Origin: Silvimonas terrae
GTDB lineage: Bacteria; Pseudomonadota; Gammaproteobacteria; Burkholderiales; Chitinibacteraceae
Length of the DNA stretch: 64,000 nucleotides
Assembly: GCF_014202765.1 (NCBI RefSeq)
Contig: NZ_JACHHN010000005.1
Coordinates: 1 to 64,000, forward strand
Direction of reading: 5' to 3'
Both the position numbers and the translations under genes were made by a program. Below, piece after piece: positions 57,384-64,000 of the stretch. The notes beneath the pieces were generated by a model. The model was not told the origin of the DNA and ran no database searches. It saw only the letters and a program-made list of their open reading frames with translations. Each line of letters starts with the position of its first letter. The stretch's first letter is position 1.

Positions 57384-57450
57384 AGGGTATGCGTCACGTC
57401 GCCAATGGCGGAAAATATCTGATTTGGCGCGATTTTAGCGCGGGTGGGGC

Positions 57451-57999
57451 ATGGCAGCACAGCATAAAAACCAGGTTCGCATTATTGGCGGCGAGTACAA
57501 GCGCCGGTTGGTGCATTTTCCGGATGGCGACGGCCTGCGGCCGACCCCGGATCGGGTGCGGGAAACCCTGTTTAACTGGCTGGGGCAAGACCTCACCGGG
57601 CAGCGTTGCCTGGACCTGTTTGCCGGTAGCGGCGCGCTGGGTTTTGAGGCGGCGTCCCGCAACGCAAAACAGGTGGTCATGGTGGAGAAGTCCAAACCTG
57701 TTTACGCTGCCCTTGCCGACAATCGCAAAACGCTGGGCATGAGCAATGTCGAGATCGTCTGGGCTGACGCGCTAACCTGGCTGGCCGGCAAGACGCTGGA
57801 TTTTGACGTGGTGTTCCTTGACCCGCCGTATGCGTCTGACCTGTTGCCCAAAGTGTTGGCAACGCTAGCCGCCACTTTGCCAGCCGACGCGGTGATTTAT
57901 GCCGAGTGCGCCCAATGGCCGGATCTGGCCGGTTGGGAAATCCGGCGCGAGCTCAAAGCCGGCGCGGTGCATTGTGCGCTGTTGCAACGGGCGGCCTAA
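57451..57999 (+). CDS. rsmD: 16S rRNA (guanine966-N2)-methyltransferase RsmD
   Basis: 182 residues. VRIIGGEYKRRLVHFPDG opens the family fold. LDLFAGSGALGFEAASR binds SAM, and VFLDPPYASDLL holds the catalytic DPPY. In many related genomes coaD and a YfhL-type ferredoxin follow. Here only the ferredoxin does, after a 212-bp gap with no gene. Confidence 0.94.
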   Translation: MAAQHKNQVRIIGGEYKRRLVHFPDGDGLRPTPDRVRETLFNWLGQDLTGQRCLDLFAGSGALGFEAASRNAKQVVMVEKSKPVYAALADNRKTLGMSNVEIVWADALTWLAGKTLDFDVVFLDPPYASDLLPKVLATLAATLPADAVIYAECAQWPDLAGWEIRRELKAGAVHCALLQRAA

Positions 58000-58199
58000 G
58001 TCAGCGCGCTGCCACAAACCGGCAACAATTTGGCAACACAATCACGTTGTCGGACGGGCGCAATTACAACGCTCAGGCCTTTGATCGGTGTCAATAATGA
58101 CAAAACCGTGGCCGCTCGCCGCCGTCCAACCGCTATGCGGTTGTCGCACTGTAAGTAACGTGGGACAATCGCCGCCGTTTCAAACGTAGCTGTTTTTGA

Positions 58200-58463
<264 letters not shown>

Positions 58464-58491
58464 TTGCCAGATCGGGCCATGCGCCCAAAAC

Positions 58492-58522
58492 AAAAAACCG
58501 GACTGTGATGTCCGGTTTTTTT
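58492..58522. terminator. Terminator between the ferredoxin gene and queC
   Basis: ACCGGAC / GTCCGGT stem with a 6-nt loop; A run before and seven T after, usable in both directions. Confidence 0.9.
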
Positions 58523-58543
58523 ATGTCCTGGCGGGGCAGCGCC

Positions 58544-59242
58544 TTAACGCGGCTGGTAACGGGTCGGGTCTGTCACACCGGCATCGGTAAATCCGGCGGC
58601 CCGCAGACGGCAAGCATCACATACGCCGCAGGCACGGCCCTCATCATCCGCTTTGTAGCAGGTGACGGTCTGACTGTAGTCCACCCCCAGGGCAAGGCCG
58701 GTTTCCACGATCTGTGCCTTGGACAGCGAAATCAGCGGCGTGTGAATGGTCAGCGGCGAACCCTCAACCCCCGTGCGGGTGGCAAGGCGGGCCATGTGCT
58801 GGTAGGCGGCAATGTAGTCGGGACGGCAATCCGGGTAGCCCGAGTAGTCCACCGCGTTCACACCAATGAAAATGTCGTCGCCCTTCAAGACTTCCGCCCA
58901 GGCCAGCGCATAAGACAACAAGATCGTATTGCGGGCTGGCACATAGGTGACCGGGATTTCGTTGGCACTGGTGTGACCGTCTGTGGGGACGTCGATGCTG
59001 GCATCAGTCAGCGCGGAGCCGCCAAATACCGCCAGATCGATTTTGATGATGCGGTGCTCCACCGCGCCCAGGCTTTTGGCAACGCGCGCAGCGGCTTTCA
59101 GTTCTGCGTTGTGGCGCTGGCCATAATCAAACGACAGGCAGTACGGCGCAAAGCCCTGGCTTTTGGCAATGGCCAGACACGTTGCGGAATCAAGACCGCC
59201 AGACAACAAGATAACCGCAGGGCGGGACGGGGTAGTGCTCAT
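58544..59242 (-). CDS. queC: 7-cyano-7-deazaguanine synthase QueC
   Basis: Makes preQ0 from CDG on the queuosine pathway. 232 residues. The PP-loop is [13 protein letters not shown]. Zinc cysteines lie in [20 protein letters not shown]. The ATG overlaps the ClC-channel stop (ATGA). Confidence 0.95.
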   Translation of the reverse strand: MSTTPSRPAVILLSGGLDSATCLAIAKSQGFAPYCLSFDYGQRHNAELKAAARVAKSLGAVEHRIIKIDLAVFGGSALTDASIDVPTDGHTSANEIPVTYVPARNTILLSYALAWAEVLKGDDIFIGVNAVDYSGYPDCRPDYIAAYQHMARLATRTGVEGSPLTIHTPLISLSKAQIVETGLALGVDYSQTVTCYKADDEGRACGVCDACRLRAAGFTDAGVTDPTRYQPR

Positions 59243-60564
59243 GGGTGTTTGCTCCCGGAATTGACCGCCATACCTTTAAGGATATTGGCAGCCAGATCGT
59301 GATAAAGATTGGTTCGATATAGACGGGCCACGCTGGACGCCACCATGGCCGCAGCCAGCGTGGAAATCACCATGGCGTGGCCGTCTGTCATTTCAATCAT
59401 GATGATGGCGGAGGTGATCGGCGCGCGCGTGACCGCAGCCAGCATCGCCACCATGCCAATGGCCATGAGTTTGATCTCGATGGCGTGCGAGAACAGCGGG
59501 GTGAACCAGCTACCCACACCCGCACCGAGCGCCAGCGAGGGCGCGAAAATGCCCCCCGGCAGCCCGGTCAGAAACGTGGCCAGCAAACTCACAAACTTGA
59601 GGGGCAGGTAGTACCACACCAGCGGCCCCTGGCCCCCAATGGCGCGGCTGGTTTCATCCGCGCCGCTGCCGTAAATGGGCAAGACCAGACCGCACAGGGC
59701 AATCGCCAGACCACAAATCGCGATGAACCAGTACGGATGCATGTGGCGCCAGCGCAATACACCGGGCGGCAGCCAGCGGGTCTGGTGCACGCACAACCAG
59801 GAAAAGAAGCCCCCGATCAGGCCCGCCGTGATGGCCACCAGAAACAGCGGCGGCAAGATGGCGTAGTCAAAATCCGGCACCCGGATCCGGCCAAAATAGG
59901 TGTAGTCGCCAATGAGTGCGAGCGACACGATACCGGCCAGGATGACCGATCCGATCAACTTGCCACTGGTTTCAGTCTCAACTGAGCGGGCCAGTTCTTC
60001 AAAGGCAAAAACAATCCCGGCCAGCGGCGTGTTGAATGCGGCAGAAATCCCCGCGGCACCGCCTGCCAGGATCAATTGCCGTTGAAAGACCGGATCAGCC
60101 AGCGGCAAAAAGCGGCGGCAGGCGTACATGATGCTGGCGCCGATTTGCACTGTGGGCCCTTCGCGCCCCAGCACAAAGCCACTGCCCGCACCCAGCACAA
60201 TGCCCAGAAACTTGATGCCGGCAATGCGCAAAGAAAGCAGTCTTTCCGCTTCCGGCGGTTCTTCTGCCAGGTCTATGGCAGCCATTGCCTGTGGAATACC
60301 ACTGCCTTCCGCGCCCTGGCCCAGTTTGCTCATAAGCCAGCGGATTGCCATCCCTCCCAGCGGCAGCACGACCAGCGGCCACCAGTGCCATCGCACAAAG
60401 AGGTGCTGAAAACCCAGAAATGCCCATTCCGCCGCTTTGGCTAGCAGCACCGCCACCAGACCAACCAGCGCGGCACCAAACCAGAACACCAGCGTAGCCC
60501 GGCTGCGGTAAGGGAGTTCTTTCAGGTGAACCAGGATACGTGATGCGAGGACGCGCGGCTTCAT
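59239..60564 (-). CDS. ClC-family chloride channel or transporter
   Basis: 441 residues with many helices. The selectivity motifs are [17 protein letters not shown] (GREGP), [19 protein letters not shown], and [15 protein letters not shown]. The gating glutamate is the E of GREGP. It may be a channel or a Cl-/H+ antiporter. It lies between queE and queC and overlaps the latter, so it is part of the tol-pal-que operon here. No CBS domain is seen. Confidence 0.92.
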   Translation of the reverse strand: MKPRVLASRILVHLKELPYRSRATLVFWFGAALVGLVAVLLAKAAEWAFLGFQHLFVRWHWWPLVVLPLGGMAIRWLMSKLGQGAEGSGIPQAMAAIDLAEEPPEAERLLSLRIAGIKFLGIVLGAGSGFVLGREGPTVQIGASIMYACRRFLPLADPVFQRQLILAGGAAGISAAFNTPLAGIVFAFEELARSVETETSGKLIGSVILAGIVSLALIGDYTYFGRIRVPDFDYAILPPLFLVAITAGLIGGFFSWLCVHQTRWLPPGVLRWRHMHPYWFIAICGLAIALCGLVLPIYGSGADETSRAIGGQGPLVWYYLPLKFVSLLATFLTGLPGGIFAPSLALGAGVGSWFTPLFSHAIEIKLMAIGMVAMLAAVTRAPITSAIIMIEMTDGHAMVISTLAAAMVASSVARLYRTNLYHDLAANILKGMAVNSGSKHP

Positions 60565-60719
60565 CGGTCAACCAGAGTGGGTTCAACAACGGAAGTATGG
60601 CGTGCGAGAGGGCCCGAAGCCAGTCCGGACCCAGGTTTTAAGCACACACCATCCAGGGGCCCCAAGCCGGGTATCGCTGGCAAGGCAAGTGAGCGCAGCA
60701 CAGCCAGCGATGCCCGGGA

Positions 60720-61373
60720 TTACACGCCCGGACGGTCGCCCCACAGGATCTTGTGCAACTGCACCTGCATGCGTACCGGCAATTTGTCTTCCAGTACCCA
60801 GGCGGCCAGATCAGCGGGCTTGAGGGTTTCCCAGACGGGCGAGAACAACACGGGTGCGCGTTCGGCCAGCTTCTGGTCACGCAGGAGATCGCGCGCCCAT
60901 TCGTAATCTGCGCGGTCGCACAGTACGAACTTGATCTCGTCACTGTTGTTCACGGCAGCCAGGTTTTCCCAGCGCATTTTGGCCAGTTCACCCGAACCCG
61001 GGGTCTTGATATCCACAATGCGGGAGACGCGCGGGTCGACGTGTTCAATGGGCAAGGCACCGCTGGTTTCCAGGCTCACATCAAAGCCTTCATCACACAG
61101 ATGCTTGAGGAAGGCCAGACTGTGCTTTTGCGCCAGCGGCTCACCGCCGGTGACACAGACGGTTTTGGCGCCAAAGGAACGGACTTTTTCAACGATGGTG
61201 TCGAAACTTTGCGTCTCGCCACCATGAAAAGCATACGCGCTGTCGCAATAGCCACAGCGCAAGGGACAGCCGGTGAGTCGCACAAAGACGGTCGGTACGC
61301 CCATGCGGCTGGTCTCGCCCTGCAGCGAGAAAAAGACTTCGGTAATGCGCAAAGAGGGTGCTAATTCAGCCAT
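60720..61373 (-). CDS. queE: 7-carboxy-7-deazaguanine synthase QueE
   Basis: Radical-SAM enzyme converting CPH4 to CDG in queuosine synthesis. 217 residues. The cluster motif is CPLRCGYCDSAY (CxxxCxxC, as in the family). TGGEPLAQK and ETSGALPIEHVD follow. I chose the ATG at 61373 over a longer frame. A 155-bp gap to the ClC gene holds nothing recognisable. Confidence 0.95.
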   Translation of the reverse strand: MAELAPSLRITEVFFSLQGETSRMGVPTVFVRLTGCPLRCGYCDSAYAFHGGETQSFDTIVEKVRSFGAKTVCVTGGEPLAQKHSLAFLKHLCDEGFDVSLETSGALPIEHVDPRVSRIVDIKTPGSGELAKMRWENLAAVNNSDEIKFVLCDRADYEWARDLLRDQKLAERAPVLFSPVWETLKPADLAAWVLEDKLPVRMQVQLHKILWGDRPGV

Positions 61374-61469
61374 GAAACAGATACTCCGTGCCGGAAACAC
61401 AGTCCGGCGGGTCAACAACAGCACGCAATGCGTGCCCGGTTCTTCCTACCGGATAAAAGTCCGGCGGAA

Positions 61470-61502
61470 AACAAAAACGGCGTCGGCCAGGACCGACGCC
61501 GC
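61470..61502 (-). terminator. Terminator after cpoB
   Basis: GGCGTCGG / CCGACGCC stem with a 6-nt loop and a minus-strand TTTTTGTTTT tail. It may be leaky, since queE continues on the same strand. Confidence 0.75.
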
Positions 61503-61521
61503 CGTATGAACATTGAAAAAC

Positions 61522-62244
61522 TCAGTTGGTAGTCAGCAGCGCCTTCTTGGCGATGGCGGCTTTATCCGAACTGGGGTATTTCTCCAGCAATTGTAACAGG
61601 TATGCGCGGGCAGACTTCTTGTCACCCGACGCATTGGCTGCCACCGCACGGCCATAGAGTGCATCTGGCGCAATGGCGCTGTCCGGTGCGGCTTCCAGCG
61701 CGGCAGCATAAGCCGATTGGGCGGCCTTGTAATTCTTCAGCCCGGTCTGGCTCACGCCCAACCAATACTGCGCGACCGGCGTCTGATCGCTATCCGGATT
61801 GGCCTGGATAAACTGGGTCAGCGCGGCGGCGGCCTCTTTGTTCTTGCCATTCTTGGCCAGCCCGACGGCGGCATCCAGCGTTTGCTGCACGCTGGCTTGC
61901 TGTTGCTGGGCAGCCTGAGCTTTGGCTTGCTCGATGTTGCGCACACGGGTGTCCAGATCGACATACAAGTCTTTCTGGCGCTTGGTGGCTTCATCCAGGT
62001 TGTATTGCAGGGTTTCGTTCTGACCACGCAAGGTCGCCAGATCCTGCTGCAGTTGCTGAATCTGGTTCACCAGATTGAGCATATTCTTGTTACCCGCCTC
62101 CAGGATCTGGATACGCTGGGCCTGCGCATTCACCTGGGTTTGCAGATCCTGGATCTGCTTGCGGGCGTCATCGTCGCTGAACAGACCGGCATTGGCATGC
62201 GTAGCGGCAAACGCCAGTACCAAAAGAGCAGCAATTCGTTTCAT
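61522..62244 (-). CDS. cpoB: Cell-division coordinator CpoB (YbgF)
   Basis: 240 residues. A signal peptide ends near ATHANA. A trimeric coiled-coil (about 28-105, QDLQTQVNAQAQRIQILEAG) precedes TPR repeats (about 125-235). It coordinates Tol-Pal with peptidoglycan synthesis in the periplasm. It follows pal in the operon. I chose the ATG at 62244. Confidence 0.93.
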   Translation of the reverse strand: MKRIAALLVLAFAATHANAGLFSDDDARKQIQDLQTQVNAQAQRIQILEAGNKNMLNLVNQIQQLQQDLATLRGQNETLQYNLDEATKRQKDLYVDLDTRVRNIEQAKAQAAQQQQASVQQTLDAAVGLAKNGKNKEAAAALTQFIQANPDSDQTPVAQYWLGVSQTGLKNYKAAQSAYAAALEAAPDSAIAPDALYGRAVAANASGDKKSARAYLLQLLEKYPSSDKAAIAKKALLTTN

Positions 62245-62329
62245 CGGATCACCATGTGAAAACAGCGTCAGACCAGCCTCATGCTGGCCCAACGCTGCAC
62301 GATAGCAGATTCATATCTGCCGACAAGCC

Positions 62330-62863
62330 TTACTGGCCGGATTCGCCTTGATAGACGATCTGGGTACGACGGTTACGCGACCATGCTTCTTCGGTATCGC
62401 CTTGCTCGATCGGCTTTTCCTTACCGAAGGACACGCTTTCGATCTGGCTGTCAGCCACACCCAGTGCTTGCAGTTGCTTCTTCACTGCATCAGCACGCTT
62501 CTGGCCCAGGGCCATGTTGTACTCGGCGGTACCGCGGTTATCGGTATTGCCTTGCAGGAACACCTTGGCATCCTTGTGTTCCAGCAGGTACTTGGCGTGA
62601 GCCTGGATCAGATCGTTGTACTTGGCATCGACGGCATAAGAGTCAAAGGCAAAGTACACATTACGCTGCGACAGAATGTTGTTCGGGTCGGTCAGCGGGT
62701 TGTTGGCTGGCAGGTTCTGGCCCTGGGTCAGGTCAACGGTGGCCGGCTTGTTGTCGGTCACAGGTGCCGGCGTCGGCGTGGCTACAACAGGGGCCGGCTT
62801 GGGCGAGGAAGCGCATGCGGCAAGCAGGGCAGTGAGCAGAGCGCTCATCAGGATTTTTTTCAT
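62330..62863 (-). CDS. pal: Peptidoglycan-associated lipoprotein Pal
   Basis: 177 residues. The lipobox is LLAAC (Cys about 17). The OmpA-like domain has VYFAFDSYAVDAKYNDLIQ and VFLQGNTDNRGTAEYNMALGQKRAD, the peptidoglycan-binding core. It is anchored in the outer membrane and partners TolB. I chose the ATG at 62863. Confidence 0.96.
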   Translation of the reverse strand: MKKILMSALLTALLAACASSPKPAPVVATPTPAPVTDNKPATVDLTQGQNLPANNPLTDPNNILSQRNVYFAFDSYAVDAKYNDLIQAHAKYLLEHKDAKVFLQGNTDNRGTAEYNMALGQKRADAVKKQLQALGVADSQIESVSFGKEKPIEQGDTEEAWSRNRRTQIVYQGESGQ

Positions 62864-62971
62864 TTCAAGGAATCTCCAAAAGTGTGCATGTGCAGCCCAT
62901 CGGCAGCGATGGGTCACCGCAGCCCGCTCAATGCGGCACGGCTGCGTATGCGTCCCGACTGGTTACTGGTT

Positions 62972-64000
62972 TTATTTCAGCATGGGCCCCCATGCCGGCT
63001 GCCTTACATCACCCGCTTGCGCTCTCAGACGCGCCTTGACCCGGCCATCGCTGGAAACCGCCGCCAGCACACCTTTGCCGCCAAGCTGTGTCTCGTACAA
63101 CACCATGCGACCATTGGGCGCAAACGTGGGTGAATCGTCGCGGCTGGTATCCGTCAACACCTGCACCTGGCGGGTGGACATATCCATGACAGCCGTTTTG
63201 TAACCGCCACCTTGCTGGGTGACGAATACCAGTGTTTTGCCATCGGCACTGACTTTGCCCGATGCGTTGTAGCTGCCCTGGAAGGTCAGCCGTTCTGCAT
63301 TGCCGCCGCTAGCGGACATGCGATAAATCTGGGGTGCGCCACCCCGGTCAGACGTAAACACAATCTGGCCGTCCGGGGTAAACGAAGGTTCAGTGTTGAT
63401 ATCGCCGGTGTTGGTCAGGCGGCGCGGATTGCTATTGGTGCCACTGGCATCGACCAGATAAATCTGCGAGCCCCCTTGTTTGGTCAAGACCACGGCCAGC
63501 TTGCTGCCATCCGGCGACCAGGCCGGGGCCGAGTTGCTGCCCCAGAAGTTGGCTGCTTTCCAGCGTTTGCCGGTCATCAAATCCTGCACGTACACAATGG
63601 GCTTCTGGTCTTCAAACGATACATATGCAAGGCGGGTGCCATCCGGCGACCACTTGGGCGACATGATCGGCTGGTTGGAGGCCAGAATGGCTTGCGAGGC
63701 AAACCCATCGGCGTCGGCCACTTGCAGCTCAAAGCGCTTGCCCTGTTTAACCACGTAGGCAATCTTCGAATTGAACATTGGGCCAAAGCCGGTGATCTTG
63801 TCGTACACCATGTCCGCAATCTTGTGGGCGGCGTAGCGCATCTTGTTGGGCGGCACGATCAGCTCGTAGCCCACCAGTTGCTGCTTGCTGGCGACATCCA
63901 CCAGATGAAACTTGATCGAGATCTGGCTACCCTGCGGTGTCACGCTGCCAATCAACACGGTCTGCGCGCCCTTGGCCACCAGCGGTGGAAAGTTGAGCTG
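62972..64000 (-). CDS. tolB: TolB, 3' part only (gene runs off the window end)
   Basis: The frame is open to the last base; the 5' end lies beyond 64000. The visible part has the end of the N-terminal domain (GSVTPQGSQISIKFHLVD). Beta-propeller blades then carry repeated SPDGT/SPDGSKLA/TPDGQIVFTSDRGG motifs. It is a periplasmic protein that docks Pal and colicin-type partners. It follows the usual tolB-pal-cpoB order. Confidence 0.95.
   Translation of the reverse strand, partial: QLNFPPLVAKGAQTVLIGSVTPQGSQISIKFHLVDVASKQQLVGYELIVPPNKMRYAAHKIADMVYDKITGFGPMFNSKIAYVVKQGKRFELQVADADGFASQAILASNQPIMSPKWSPDGTRLAYVSFEDQKPIVYVQDLMTGKRWKAANFWGSNSAPAWSPDGSKLAVVLTKQGGSQIYLVDASGTNSNPRRLTNTGDINTEPSFTPDGQIVFTSDRGGAPQIYRMSASGGNAERLTFQGSYNASGKVSADGKTLVFVTQQGGGYKTAVMDMSTRQVQVLTDTSRDDSPTFAPNGRMVLYETQLGGKGVLAAVSSDGRVKARLRAQAGDVRQPAWGPMLK

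Overview
The window is 64 kb of a G+C-rich (about 60% by eye) betaproteobacterial chromosome. Gene order and family content point to the order Neisseriales: a CNP1-like protein next to proB, polA followed by a DUF2782 gene and a type II thrB, a sigma-E gene with a tiny zinc anti-sigma gene, rsmD/ftsY/ftsE/ftsX/rpoH, and rpmH-rnpA-yidD-yidC beside dnaA. A Chitinibacteraceae relative (Silvimonas/Andreprevotia type) is my guess at family level; the genus is not determined. No tRNA, rRNA or CRISPR array was seen. The RNA gene is rnpB.

Layout. 1-7.8 kb: repeats, RNase P RNA, a tusA-pyrC-membrane protein operon, a CNP1-like secreted protein, proB, orphan msrQ, a split ThrE-type exporter (yjjP/yjjB) and galM. 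7.8-12.1 kb: yidC, yidD, rnpA and rpmH on the minus strand under one strong sigma-70 promoter, then dnaA on the plus strand, which is not followed by dnaN. 12.1-19.4 kb: a Dyp peroxidase, yqiA-like esterase, quinone oxidoreductase and fabI on the minus strand, then metH. 19.4-22.6 kb: an accessory patch with an A+T-rich P-loop ATPase of Sll1717 type, a REP-associated tyrosine transposase (RAYT) and its REP pair, then a DUF1801 gene and a second REP family. 22.6-35.9 kb: mixed metabolic genes, three BON-domain periplasmic proteins in a row, MATE exporter and YgjP metallopeptidase, GIY-YIG protein convergent with an HD-GYP protein, a methyltransferase, a 560-bp repeat-rich gap and a glycerophosphodiesterase. 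36-47 kb: yggX, ppk1-sixA, hemC-hemD-hemX-hemY, an unknown membrane protein and polA. 47-53.6 kb: LOG protein, DUF2782, thrB, ECF sigma and ZAS anti-sigma pair, an FAD-linked oxidase, an M14 carboxypeptidase and a kinase-like protein. 53.6-64 kb: rpoH (with a perfect CIRCE site), ftsX, ftsE, ftsY, rsmD, a YfhL-type ferredoxin, queC, a ClC channel, queE, cpoB, pal and the 3' part of tolB.

The genes are mostly housekeeping: replication (dnaA, polA), membrane insertion and targeting (yidC, ftsY), cell division (ftsEX), envelope integrity (tol-pal), heme and queuosine synthesis, and stress control (rpoH, ECF sigma, ppk1). The best candidates for undescribed biology are the orphan A+T-rich ATPase at 19.5-21.1 kb, the RAYT/REP system, a two-copy hairpin element with compensated stem changes, a four-tract GGGGTT G-quadruplex, the CIRCE site on rpoH, an orphan TetR-type operator beside it, a C-terminal heme motif on the CNP1-like protein, and a leader hairpin that holds a start codon.
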